Shown here in pieces: positions 45,144-54,077 of a DNA stretch of 64,000 nucleotides (the first letter of the stretch is position 1; the number at the start of each line of letters is the position of its first letter). The stretch covers positions 558,001 through 622,000 of the forward strand of contig CAWAMM010000007.1 of NCBI GenBank assembly GCA_963783145.1. The letters are read 5' to 3'. The notes under the pieces were generated by a model, which was not told the DNA's origin, did not search any database, and saw only the letters and a program-made list of their open reading frames with translations. The position numbers and the translations under genes were made by a program. The DNA is from DATGKG01 sp963783145. GTDB taxonomy: Bacteria > Desulfobacterota > Binatia > Binatales > Binataceae.

Positions 45144-45285
45144 CTCTGCCGCTCAGCGGCGATGGGCTATTGCTGCCGGATTTTTACTCCGGCGCAACCG
45201 GTCTATCCGGCTGCTTCAGTGAGGGATTTTTGCACCGGTGCTCTCAGCGGGAGTCTATCTAGCCGCGAAGGTAATTCTCCATTGC

Positions 45286-45432
45286 GCGCGAGACCAGTCG
45301 TGAGGTAGCGGGATGGCGGAACATCAGGAATCCCGTTTCGAACTCTCTTCACAGCTCAGAGTGAAAAGATCCACCGGGCCGTGTTCCCCGATTTTTTTTT
45401 GGATCGAGCGAGCCGAATGATGAGAGATCATT
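45286..45432 (+). repeat. About 130 bp duplicated segment, copy 2
   Basis: Same block order as 41485-41631: GGATGGCGGAACATC, AACTCTCTT, ACAGCTCAGAGTGA, ACCGGGCCG, a T-run, and an AATGATGAGAGATCATT palindrome in place of the small gene's start. The leading dispersed-repeat core is degenerate here. A further dispersed-repeat core lies at 45558-45576 (CCTCACGGGTGGCCCTCGC). Confidence 0.7.
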
Positions 45433-45658
45433 GGAGGTGAAAAACGAACGCATGCATTTTGGCGATGCATTGCCTAACCGCCTTGGCGACGGAATGTCGC
45501 TTCGTGCTGCAAGCCGAAGATCTGTGAACGCGAGCAGACTCTTCCATCTTCGATTCACCTCACGGGTGGCCCTCGCAGATCGCTCCTGCGTCCAGACTGC
45601 GTGGACGAAACACCGTGAAAGCAAATCCCGCACTCCTTGAAAGAATCCAGGCCAATCT

Positions 45659-46882
45659 CTACCTACGAATTTCAACGCCGCCTATTGTCGTTACGTACGA
45701 ATGCTGGTCCTCGACACTTAGGTCCACAGTCGCCAAGCCCATCCGTCTACCGTAGTAATCTCCGATTATGTGTGTTTGTCCGTTACAACCGCACCAAGCG
45801 ACAAAATAGTCGTTGATTTCGTCCAAAGTCGCTTGGCTGCTAGTTATGGTCTGGACATCCGGGTTCGGCGTGATCACTTGAAGAGAATGACCATCAACAC
45901 GTGCATCAGTGAAAAACGGCGCGGAATCGACTGCGTAGTTCTTGATCAGGAAGTCCTCAAACTGTTCTTGGCTCAGCCGCCGCATTTCTGGATAGCGCCG
46001 CTCCAGTCGTGAAATGGCTGGCTTCGCTCGCTCTTCTTCAGCTTCCGCGCGCTCTGCTTCGTGTTTTTTTTCGAGCAGGGACTTTGCTTCAGTGATTTGC
46101 CGGATCTGTCGTTCCCAATCTGAAATCCGAGAGGGATCTGCGTCTGACACCGTCTTATATTTGTCAAGCAATACTTCGGCTTGCGAGTCGTCGTGCGCGG
46201 CAATGGCCGTATCAATCGATCTGCTATAATACGACTTGACTTGAGTGAGTAGCGGAGCGAGCAAAGAACTGATTGCGCTATCCGCCTGTTTCGACGCCTC
46301 CAAGCAGTCCCCGTATTGGGTCTCGACTGAGTACAACGGCTCTCCGGCCTTCTGCTCGGAGATACAAATGCCATCAAGTGCCTCGCGCTTCTGGGCATCG
46401 TTCAAATAGTTATTTTTGGACGCGTTCCTGTACTCTTCGCGTGCGCTAGCATATCGCCCCGATTCGAACGCATTCGCCGCTGCCTTTAGCTCAGCGGCGA
46501 CCTCGGACAGTTCCGCTGTTTTCTGTTGTTCACTAACAATTTGCTTCTGCAAGCTCAGAACTGGCTCGTGATTCTTGTCTACTATACAAATGGGAGCCCA
46601 GACCCAAGCAAAACTCACCAAATACAACGCAGCTGGTTCGCCGCTCTGGTATCCGTCGATGCAGGAATCTAGCGTGGATTGTGCTTCGGCGGGCCTATTT
46701 GCATCTAGTTCTTTCTGAGTACGTTGAAGCTTGTACGAGTTCACGGCGGGCGCACATCCAGATAACCATGTTAGGACCATCAAGCCGATGGTACTCCGTG
46801 TGAGACGACTGAATCTCCTGTGCTCGCTCAATTCGTCAACGATCGCGGCGACCGCAGTCGTAATGTTCTCGCGAATGGCCAT
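45659..46882 (-). CDS. Putative lipoprotein with helical/TPR-like repeats
   Basis: 407 residues. A long N-terminal region (about 28 residues) precedes the hydrophobic STIGLMVLTWLSGC, a lipobox-like end. The mature protein would be anchored by that Cys, or the true start lies closer to it. The next 230 residues are helical with repeated A/E/Q-rich segments (ELKAAANAFESGRYASAREEYRNASKNNY, a TPR-like unit; then a coiled coil with KKHEAERAEAEEER). The last 100 form a beta-rich domain (VTTIGGVEIRR end). No catalytic motif is recognised. Base composition is lower in GC than in the core genes, consistent with acquired DNA. Function unknown. Confidence 0.6.
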   Translation of the reverse strand: MAIRENITTAVAAIVDELSEHRRFSRLTRSTIGLMVLTWLSGCAPAVNSYKLQRTQKELDANRPAEAQSTLDSCIDGYQSGEPAALYLVSFAWVWAPICIVDKNHEPVLSLQKQIVSEQQKTAELSEVAAELKAAANAFESGRYASAREEYRNASKNNYLNDAQKREALDGICISEQKAGEPLYSVETQYGDCLEASKQADSAISSLLAPLLTQVKSYYSRSIDTAIAAHDDSQAEVLLDKYKTVSDADPSRISDWERQIRQITEAKSLLEKKHEAERAEAEEERAKPAISRLERRYPEMRRLSQEQFEDFLIKNYAVDSAPFFTDARVDGHSLQVITPNPDVQTITSSQATLDEINDYFVAWCGCNGQTHIIGDYYGRRMGLATVDLSVEDQHSYVTTIGGVEIRR

Positions 46883-46963
46883 CGCGCAAAAAGTATAGCC
46901 AATTTTAATTGTGACTCATAGTCCGTGGACGAATAATCCACATTCGACCAACGTGTCCGCGCG

Positions 46964-47185
46964 ATGGCGCGGCGAACCGATATAACGGTCAGATTTGGGG
47001 AACGGCTCCGCGATTTCCGTAGACGCGCGGGGCTTTCCCAAGAAGAGTTTGCCGAGAAGTGCGATCTTGACCGGACTTACGTCAGTGGGATTGAGCGCGG
47101 GAAACGAAATGTCGCGCTGCGAAACATCGAAGCCATAGCGAAGGCGCTTAGCGTCCCGATCTCGGAAATAATGAAGGGTCTTTAG
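46964..47185 (+). CDS. Xre-family transcriptional regulator (HTH_3)
   Basis: 73 residues, a single HTH domain: FGERLRDFRRRAGLSQEEFAEKCDLDRTYVSGIERGKRNVALRNIEAIAKALSVP. The LSQEEFAEKCDLDRTYVSGIERG stretch is the canonical Xre/Cro helix-turn-helix. Such short regulators control phage, restriction-modification or toxin-antitoxin genes. Here no toxin or methylase follows. The dispersed repeat begins about 20 bp after the stop. It may have lost its partner. Confidence 0.9.
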   Translation: MARRTDITVRFGERLRDFRRRAGLSQEEFAEKCDLDRTYVSGIERGKRNVALRNIEAIAKALSVPISEIMKGL

Positions 47186-47692
47186 AAACGACGAGTGTGA
47201 CAGTTGCCTCACGGGTGGCCCTCGCGAACAGGGCCGCGCAATAAACGGACGCCGCATCCCGAACTCCATCACCAAGTCACGGGTCAGGCCCTCGAACGGT
47301 ACCGGCAGGACCCCGTCCAGCCGGATGGCGTTTGCGGAAAACGGCAGTAGCACAAAAGACGAGAGAGAGGCAGCCGGATCAACCTTGCCTCACGGGTGGC
47401 CCTTGCAGATCGCGCACCATCGAGATCGCCATTACCCTGAAACCAGTATACGCCGCCGGGGTGGGGCGTTTCCGCTCTTTTCGCGGTTGCCGCCGCGTTC
47501 GCTATCGATCTACTCTGTCGTCTAGCCGATGACCGAGTACCACACTCATGAGTGGAGGGTCCGGCGCGAGTGGCACGGTAAGCGCAGGAGGCGCACCGAA
47601 TTGGCCGGTACTGCGGCGAGCATTTCGGGCGAAATTTGGGATTTTTTCGAGCGGGCACGCGGAGGAGTTTGTTTGCTATGGCGAGCGTGCCC
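47186..47692. repeat. Gene-free stretch with two dispersed-repeat cores
   Basis: Cores CCTCACGGGTGGCCCTCGC at 47207-47225 and CCTCACGGGTGGCCCTTGC at 47388-47406. The 95 bp before the second core (from GCCGGATGGCGTTTGCGGA) is similar to 51440-51535, including GCGGAAAACGGCAGTA and CGGATCAACC. No convincing gene is present; frames here are broken and carry the repeat-derived phrases. Confidence 0.65.
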
Positions 47693-49146
47693 TCACTCGA
47701 ATGGCGTGCCGAAGTAAGCAAGTACCCAAAGCGCAACGAGGTAAACGCTCAACAACGATTGAAGCCCCGACACGAATCTGACCCACCCAGTCGCTTTCAG
47801 CCTGTATTCTCGGGGTTGCATTCGGCTAAACCAGACAGCAAAGTTGAACTCCTGCCAGCCGATGCGCACGGCAGACAGAAGACTAAAATAAGTGGCTAGG
47901 AACACCGAACTCAGTCCCAGAGTTCGCCAGATTCTGCCGGCGAGTGTCCTTGAAGCGTCCGAAATTGGAAAGCCATCATGCAATCGTTCGGGCTCATTTG
48001 CTCCTTCGTCTTTGCGGACTCGGTCTGCGGGCCAATCAGCCCAGATACCCCCTCGCGCGCTGGGCCATCTCTGTGCGAAAACGTAAATTATCGTGAAGCT
48101 CCAGAAGCTGTACCACAGTATTCGGATGGCGTGCCCCGGAGACATTCCATATCGGCAGGTAGAGTCGAAGAGCAGTCCATTGAAGATTTTCTCCAGTCTC
48201 CCGCCGCGCGCAGTGCGGGTACGCCAGATAGCATAGGTGATCTCGTTTTCCTGCTCTGTGAAGCCACGGCGCTTTAGCTCTTCGCGAATCCAGCTAAGCG
48301 TGCTTGGCGAGTCTCCTTCATAGGCTAACGCATTCAAGCCCTGAGCTTCGGCGAACGACCCAATGTTGGGCAGCGAGCCAGACGAACCGAACGTCAAACC
48401 TTCTAACCGTGCGCGCGTGAATTTCGCGCCCTGGAGTTCGGCGGAACTGCCTCCGATGTAGGCCTCCCTCAAATCTGCGAGAAGGAAATCAGAATCGGTT
48501 AGATTCGAGTCTTCAAATTTTGTATGACGAAGATCCGCCTGCACAAAGGCAGCACCCGTAAAGTCATTTCTTTGAGGTGTTATCGCGAATATTGCGCCAT
48601 TACGATTCGACACCCCGCTCCCCAGTTCTTCGATGTGAGCGTTTTGGAAATCGGCGTACCAGAGTAAAGTGCGGGAGAAATCAATATCATGGAGGACCGC
48701 GAATTGCAGTTTGGAGCACCTCATGCTAGCTCCAGCGAAGTTCTCTCCTTCGAGGCGCGCCCGAAAAAGGTCTGCTCCATCGAGATTAGCCTGTCTAAGA
48801 TCCGCGTTCGTCATCTCAAGAGGACCACCGTCGGAGCCAAATCCGGTCAGATCGGCTTGGCAGAGATTCGCTCTAAGGTTTTCGTTTTTCTGTTTCTCTT
48901 CCGGACGATCCCAAGCCATTTCTGATGGTCCTTGAGAAGAGCCTCTATCTCGTCATATGTGGGTTTCTTATCTTTAAATTTGCCCGCGCACTCATTAGCG
49001 ATTTGGTCGCATTCGCCGTGTATTCTCGCCAATTCCGTCTGGTTCGATAGCGACTTGGGCTGATTTAGAACGACGCCCACTGCGATCGGGAGCAGCGAGG
49101 CCGTCACAATTACAACCGCGCGAAGAATTCCGGATGCGACTCTCAT
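47693..49146 (-). pseudogene. Pentapeptide-repeat membrane protein with a -1 frameshift
   Basis: The first part (49146 to about 48915) starts with a good GAGGAAG ribosome site and a signal/membrane helix (GILRAVVIVTASLLPIAVGVVL), and contains PTYDEIEALLKDHQKWL. The rest reads on in the -1 frame as WDRPEEKQKNENLRANLCQADL, followed by pentapeptide repeats of the A(D/N)LxxA type. Two to three membrane helices in the C-terminal 180 residues (IRILWYSFWSFTIIYVFAQ and others) end the protein. The full span is 1454 nt, one short of a multiple of three, so one missing base explains the break and would restore 484 residues. Pentapeptide repeats form beta-helices; this combination resembles membrane-anchored unknowns. 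It could be real inactivation or an assembly error. Confidence 0.6.
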
Positions 49147-49979
49147 CGGTTCTTCCTCAATGGTCGAGCATCTTTAGCTCATCAAGACCGAGTGGCTCCA
49201 ATTAGCACGAGGGCTCGCGGCTGCCTAACGTCCTTCAGCCTGAATTAACCTCGTCCTGTTTGCGTTCCAGCTCATTCGGCCGGCCCGCCTATTCCCTACG
49301 AATCAGCCCGCCAGCGCAGTCAGCGTGACGAATTGCATCCACTACCGTTCTGAGGGGGCGAATATCATTACGACCGGACGATAGAACCAGATTTTCTCTT
49401 TTGACCTTCAAAACATCCGATTCGCACCCCTTCACCTAACCTAGCGTAAGTCGTGCCCCGGTCTGACAATCGCGAGCCTCGCAATAATTGAGTCTCGGTT
49501 CGAGGCCCTTCGAAACGCTTCGCAGGATCACAAACGCGCAAGGGCCACCCGTGGTTTGTTTAAGGAATCAACTGAAAAGCAGCCTGATCCTAATCGGCGA
49601 GACCCGCCGAATGCGGACCACATCCGGGGACCGATTAGATCGAAGCTTGAATTTCTATCGAGGATCGAACCCGGACTTCCGGAGTTGTCGCCGCTCAGAA
49701 TCGCGTTTTAGCTTCGGGCACGTGCGTAACATTTGCGTTTGTGCGTCAACCAAGAGTATCTAGTTGTCTGCCGCGGCAAAACGTCTCAAGTCAGAGCGCT
49801 TAGGTGTCTCCTGAATATATTTTGGAGGAAGAGAGATTCACCGACATCGAACTGAGCTGATCTCGACAAGAGCCGAGACGCGGTGGCGGAGCGAATTTTC
49901 CGAAATTGTGGATTTCATATGGTGCTTGAAAGCTTTGTAGCGCAGCAGGTGTTGGTATTTGTTCGTCAGGCTCACAGCA
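49147..49979. other. Gene-free stretch
   Basis: About 830 bp. It holds a shortened inverted copy of the dispersed repeat (GCAAGGGCCACCCGTGG, 49538-49554). I see no gene with a plausible start or protein-like composition. Confidence 0.5.
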
Positions 49980-50282
49980 ATGAAGGTTCGGTGGCCGATA
50001 TTGCTGGGGCTATCGGCAACATTTCAATCTCGTTGGATAGAAAAAATCGCCAACAGTCTAGACGGAATCGCCAAGAGCTTAGACGGAATCGCCAAGAGCA
50101 TAGAGCGCTTGACAGAAGCAACCAACCGCGCCGGAGACACAATGCTCGAAATTGCGAGACACGGTCCTAGCTTTGAAGCAGAAGGCCATATCGACCTCGC
50201 GATGAAGGCTCTAAACGCGAACGTCTTTGACGTTACCCTTGAAGACTTACAAGGCCGAACAACTAGATTCCACTCTAGCTGA
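49980..50282 (+). CDS. Small hypothetical coiled-coil protein
   Basis: 100 residues from ATG 49980 (MKVRWPILLGLSATFQSRW). A tandem 7-residue repeat (NSLDGIAKSLDGIAKSIE) encoded by a 21-nt DNA repeat at about 50047-50100 gives a short heptad coiled coil, as in small proteins from defence or membrane complexes. The C-terminal part (GHIDLAMKALNANVFDVTLEDLQG) overlaps the next frame by 55 bp. The two may be parts of one gene split by an indel. Function unknown. Confidence 0.4.
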   Translation: MKVRWPILLGLSATFQSRWIEKIANSLDGIAKSLDGIAKSIERLTEATNRAGDTMLEIARHGPSFEAEGHIDLAMKALNANVFDVTLEDLQGRTTRFHSS

Positions 50283-50802
50283 ATTATGGATCGCATATCT
50301 GGTAGTCAGAGCACGCGTTCGATTCTGGAAGAAGACAGCGTCGCAACAAGAGCAAGCGCTCGTTCGACTCCAGCATACTCTAGAAACAGAATTCGACCGA
50401 GCCATAAGTTTTCTCGACGCAGACCAAGCGCGCGATCCTAGTCGTAAGCTTCTTCTCAACTATTGTCTTTTCGGCGCGGCCGTACGGTTTCAATACCAGC
50501 AACCGTTCGATCAGAGGATTAACATTGCGCACCTTCTCGCGTCTACCAACACGATAGATCTGAACAACGCGGCGGAATACCTTGCCCCACTCATGACTAC
50601 GAACCGTGACCGGGACGAGGGCTTGCTGGCGCCTGCTTTGCGAGAAGTTCGACGCTATTTTCACATAGATGTTCTCGAAGTTTGTGATAGTTGGATGTAC
50701 TGCTTTAAACGACTGGCGGTTTTCAATGAACATTTTATTCAAAGGCCCGAATACGTGAGGATTTCGAGCGCAGTCTACTCAAATGTGCCGGGAATTGATT
50801 AG
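50227..50802 (+). CDS. Hypothetical helical protein
   Basis: 191 residues with a TTG start; mostly alpha-helical and rich in aromatic residues, with no membrane segment: LAELWIAYLVVRARVRFWKK, QALVRLQHTLETEFDRAISFLDADQARDP, LREVRRYFHIDVLEVCDSW. Composition looks natural. No family is recognised. The N-terminal start is unclear because the reading frame may continue from the preceding small gene after a frameshift. It is followed by two further small genes in the same direction with short overlaps or gaps, suggesting one transcript of small accessory proteins. Confidence 0.45.
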   Translation: MTLPLKTYKAEQLDSTLAELWIAYLVVRARVRFWKKTASQQEQALVRLQHTLETEFDRAISFLDADQARDPSRKLLLNYCLFGAAVRFQYQQPFDQRINIAHLLASTNTIDLNNAAEYLAPLMTTNRDRDEGLLAPALREVRRYFHIDVLEVCDSWMYCFKRLAVFNEHFIQRPEYVRISSAVYSNVPGID

Positions 50803-51010
50803 GCAGGCCTTTAATGTGTTAAGCGATCTAAAGACACGGTATCGGTCTTTAAGAGCAACTGCGCACCGAAGTGAGATAGGGCAGAAATTCCCGATTCCGG
50901 GGGAAGAGGACTATCATGGAGTGGACCAATATGGAGCTGAAACTGATTATTCGGAGTTGCCCCAAATGATTACCAAAGTCTCCCACGGCGATTTTCTATG
51001 GATCAGCTAG
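50783..51010 (+). CDS. Small hypothetical protein
   Basis: 75 residues (MCRELIRQAFNVLSDLKTRYRS start), overlapping the end of the previous frame by 20 bp. Hydrophilic, no motif recognised. It ends in DFLWIS just 10 bp before the next small membrane-protein gene. The tight spacing supports translation; the sequence alone is weak evidence. Confidence 0.35.
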   Translation: MCRELIRQAFNVLSDLKTRYRSLRATAHRSEIGQKFPIPGEEDYHGVDQYGAETDYSELPQMITKVSHGDFLWIS

Positions 51011-51019
51011 ATCGTCATC

Positions 51020-51322
51020 ATGCCTTGGTTGGTTGTCCCATTCGCCCCATGGAGCTGGTACTATTCCCTGACCGGCACCTCCATCTTGCTGCTAATCTTT
51101 TGGCAGTTGCATCGGCTGTTATATAGAGCGGAACTACGGAAATTTGAAAGACGCGAATTGCCGATCCTGCGGTCGCGTCTGAAAGATCTGGATCGGGAAT
51201 TGACGCCTCCTATCGATCAAATATGTCAAGATTTGAGCGCACTGTGTGAGAAGGTCGTTGCAGAGTCGGGACTCGCCGTACCTTACGCTTTTTGGGATGC
51301 ACCCTTTTGGCAGGCACCATAA
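51020..51322 (+). CDS. Small membrane-anchored hypothetical protein
   Basis: 100 residues. It begins MPWLVVPFAPWSWYYSLTG with a membrane helix to about residue 32 (SILLLIFWQLHRLLY), followed by a charged helical region (RAELRKFERRELPILRSRLKDLDREL) that may form a coiled coil. No family is recognised. It is the last of four consecutive small genes on the plus strand. Confidence 0.45.
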   Translation: MPWLVVPFAPWSWYYSLTGTSILLLIFWQLHRLLYRAELRKFERRELPILRSRLKDLDRELTPPIDQICQDLSALCEKVVAESGLAVPYAFWDAPFWQAP

Positions 51323-51613
51323 CTTACCCTCACTTAATGGTGGAGTAGGTTGATGATACTGGGGATTGTCAGAATTGTAGCCTAGGCCCGGCGCCGCGTA
51401 TTGGATCGATACCACTTCAATCTTCAAGGGGATCTGCACGAACCCGTCCCGCCGGATTGTGTTTGCGGAAAACGGCAGTACTACGAAAGGCGAGAGATTT
51501 GCCCGGATCAACCCTCCCTCACGGCTGGACCTTGCAAGTTAAGCGGCGCTACCGCCGGTTCGACGAGACTGCTTGTCGAAACGCAGAGTGGCTAGAATCC
51601 GATTGGAGGTGCG

Positions 51614-51784
51614 GTGGCTTTGATCGTTGGAATCATAGGCGGGTTACTCGGCATTCCCTTTTCGATCGTTCTGCTCTTCATCTGGTGGCGTTGGCTGGAA
51701 GCTGCCTCAACGAAGAATGGGACGACGAACGTTCTGAGCTTCTTCCAGACCGGCGGTTTCGAAAACTTGTCGCAGACTCCATAG
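51614..51784 (+). CDS. 56-residue single-pass membrane protein
   Basis: GTG start preceded closely by GGAGGT. One hydrophobic helix covers residues 2-28 (LIVGIIGGLLGIPFSIVLL, then FIWWRW), followed by a short polar tail ending FENLSQTP and TAG. The composition and ribosome site make it a credible small gene. Too short to assign; similar one-helix proteins often sit beside toxin or transport genes. Confidence 0.4.
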   Translation: MALIVGIIGGLLGIPFSIVLLFIWWRWLEAASTKNGTTNVLSFFQTGGFENLSQTP

Positions 51785-51904
51785 GTTGAATTCGCACATA
51801 CAATCGAAGGCGATGCGCCCGACGAACGACATTCGCCCTTTGGTCGCGTATGCGCGGTAGAAACAAAATCGGAACACTTCGAGATCGCTCATGGACTTTA
51901 CCCC

Positions 51905-52249
51905 CTTTAATCGTCCCAGCTGTCTCGCGTGCTACCCGCGACGATGATTTTCTCGGACGAAGCAAAAGCATTTGATCCGCTGCGTCGCATGGGATACCGT
52001 CATCAGCGCGTCAATCATTCAGCGGGCGTTTATGTTGATGGCGATGCGAGTACGAACACAATCGAAGGCTTTTGGAGTCTCACGAAGAACGGCATCCGTG
52101 GCGTCTATCGCAACGTCAGCCACAAGTACCTACAGCATTACCTCGATGAGTACGCGTTCCGGTTCAACCGACGTGGACGCCAAAGCCCGATGTTTCACCA
52201 CTTCATGGGCCAGATCAGAAAAGGAACAAAACTCAATCAAGTACGCTAG
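51905..52249 (+). mobile_element. IS1595-family (ISXO2-like) transposase C-terminal fragment
   Basis: Only the end of a transposase: MIFSDEAKAFDPLRRMGYRH, then STNTIEGFWSLTKNGIRGVYRNVSHKYLQHYLDEYAFRFNRR, which is the typical final stretch of IS1595 transposases with the late catalytic Asn/Glu region. The N-terminal two-thirds and the terminal repeats are missing. It ends by overlapping the stop of the protease gene on the opposite strand. Confidence 0.85.
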
Positions 52250-53253
52250 TCTTTCTTGCGGCGGACGGCTTTGTTGAGGTCTCTCTCAAATTGTTCCTCA
52301 GTCGGGACTGGAATAGTAATCGGCTCGCCTTCTTTGGGTGTGGTTATCTGTATGTCTTCGGCTGGTGCGATTGTAAATTCAACAGGCGAACTGTCGCTGT
52401 ACTTCCTTTCGTGATCGGCACGTCGTTTCATGAGGGTATCGTTCGTCTCTATTAAATCTGTGATTTTCCATGCCGGTATGCATGCCGACATCCCCGACGT
52501 TACTTGAATATCAAACGTAGCGCCATTGATCATTGGACTTTTGGCCGTCTCACCCTTCAAACGACACCATTCAATACCTAGCAGTTTTTCGAGGAATCCA
52601 TCTCTTTCCGAAATTTGTTTCTCCAATGGAGAAGGACGAAAGTGCGGGTCTTTCTGGCGCGTATCCCATGGCATGTGGACGAAAACGGGAGAACCGCTGA
52701 ATCCGGGTATGGTGCGTATTTCGATTAAAAAACTCTCCTGCTGCTTTTGTCGCTTCGCGAGCTTGTCCTCGTACACGATAGGCTCATTGGGCATCATCGC
52801 TATGGTGCCGAATCGTACAACAGGGATATTTCGTTGCTTTCCATCGTGATTTAGAAATCGACCCACGAGGAAAAGATCGTCGCCTAGTCCAATTCTTAAA
52901 TCATCAATATTTTTCTGGGTTATCAAATATTCGACATGGATTGGTTGATAGGCATAGTGCGCTCTATGTAGGGGCATTTCACTAACAGCGATATCGTCGC
53001 TGTCAGAGAGCGTCCATTCGCCTTCAAACACTTCAATCGGATCCTTTTTGTCGTGCGTGTTGATCCGAACGTAAGGCGACTGCATTTCTTCGACAACATG
53101 TCGATTCGTGACAACGTAATCGAACCATCCGTAGTGAGTCCGTTTCTGAACAATGAAACCCGTTCCACCGGCTTTAACAGCATCTCTAGCTGCCTGCTGT
53201 GACGGATAAAGATAGACGACCGTCCAAGTCAGCCGATCATTTACACGAGGCAT
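52246..53253 (-). CDS. Trypsin-like serine protease (no signal peptide)
   Basis: 335 residues. The catalytic triad is visible: H52 in VVTNRHVVEE, an Asp in LSDSDDIAVSEM (D86 or D87), and S186 in TIPGFSGSPVF, which fits the GxSGxP pattern of trypsin/HtrA-like proteases. No PDZ domain follows; the C-terminal 100 residues are hydrophilic and unrelated to PDZ. No signal peptide is seen, so it is probably cytoplasmic. Cytoplasmic trypsin-like proteases occur in several bacterial defence or death modules, and here it lies in an accessory region beside a transposase fragment. Its targets are unknown. Confidence 0.78.
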   Translation of the reverse strand: MPRVNDRLTWTVVYLYPSQQAARDAVKAGGTGFIVQKRTHYGWFDYVVTNRHVVEEMQSPYVRINTHDKKDPIEVFEGEWTLSDSDDIAVSEMPLHRAHYAYQPIHVEYLITQKNIDDLRIGLGDDLFLVGRFLNHDGKQRNIPVVRFGTIAMMPNEPIVYEDKLAKRQKQQESFLIEIRTIPGFSGSPVFVHMPWDTRQKDPHFRPSPLEKQISERDGFLEKLLGIEWCRLKGETAKSPMINGATFDIQVTSGMSACIPAWKITDLIETNDTLMKRRADHERKYSDSSPVEFTIAPAEDIQITTPKEGEPITIPVPTEEQFERDLNKAVRRKKD

Positions 53254-53588
53254 CTTTCTCCAAACCGTGTACGGACATCCAAGAAGCGTGCGCTTCTCTA
53301 TAACGCAATACGACCGTCGAGTATCTCAACAATTCTTTCGTGGTATTCCGACATTCGATATTAGAGCAGCTTTCGCTACTTCCTTCTAGGGATACGTGCC
53401 GAGGGTGAGTGAGCGTATCCGGTTTGCTGCACGGGACGAAAGCTATGTTTTCGCGAGTGTCCGCGTTATGCGAGAGGAGCGCAAACGATCCCGCCTGCTG
53501 ATCTCAAAATCACTTATCCAGCGGCCACCGTAATGCATGCCGTCACGATCGCTGGCCCCTGAAGTGTACATGGCCATGGCTGTTGAAG

Positions 53589-54048
53589 ATGGGTTCAGGG
53601 CGCGCTGGTTGGTACAGCTACGACTGGGTAGATAATGACGGCCATCCAAGCGCGACCGAGATCATTTCGCCCTTCAGCACGTCGCGCCGGGTGACGTGAT
53701 GCCATCTCTGCCGGGAGCAAAGTCGTTCATCGTCGTCGCGGCGCAACCGGAACGTGATCTCATCCTGACCTTACGTGCCGCCGGCGGAGGCCTTCTGGGG
53801 AGTTGGGAGTTCTTCCTCGAACCGCTCGCCAACGCCGGATGGCCTGCTGGTGCGCGAACGCATTAGCCCGCAATGGCTGGGGGGTGGAGCGGAAAACCGG
53901 AGGCCTCTCCGCGCCCCATCAACACGTGTATCCGTTGCTCGCGAGACTTCCGCACCGGCTGATGGTGCCCGTCGTATTCTTCGGTCACGGCATTATGCAG
54001 ACGCGGCGGCTTCGGGGATCGAGCGTCGTGCGGAAGGGACCAACCTCT
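53589..54048 (+). pseudogene. Decayed SRPBCC-like protein gene
   Basis: Recognisable pieces in successive frames: MGSGRAGWYSYDWVDNDGHPSA, then VAPGDVMPSLPGAKSFIVVAAQPERDLIL, GSWEFFLEPLANAG, LLVRERISPQWLG, and LLARLPHRLMVPVVFFGHGIMQTRRLRG. These occur in this order in a family of SRPBCC-fold (START-like) hypothetical proteins. At least three frame changes separate them, so it is a relic. Confidence 0.6.
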
Positions 54049-54077
54049 AGGTGGACCGATGGGTTCAGGCATGTTCA

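Larger units (their letters stand above)
42700..45246 (-). mobile_element. IS21-family insertion sequence
   Basis: About 2.55 kb with istA and istB on the minus strand. The ends are similar: TGTCAACACCGGAGTGAAAGT at the left, and TGAGAGCACCGGTGCAAAAAT read inward from the right. Internal second repeats (ACCGGAGTAAAAATGCA near 42731, and GCCGGAGTAAAAATCCG near the right end) match the multiple terminal repeats usual in IS21. No clear target duplication is visible (GGTCG versus GCGGG flanks). The element seems intact and may still be mobile. Confidence 0.88.

Noticed and set aside
51707..51892. 61-codon minus-strand frame starting MSDLEVFRFCFYRAYATKGR
   Set aside because: It looks partly protein-like but overlaps the better supported small membrane-protein gene, and no relative is recognised.
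53443..53649. 68-codon minus-strand frame
   Set aside because: Antisense to the decayed SRPBCC-like sequence, with no features of its own.
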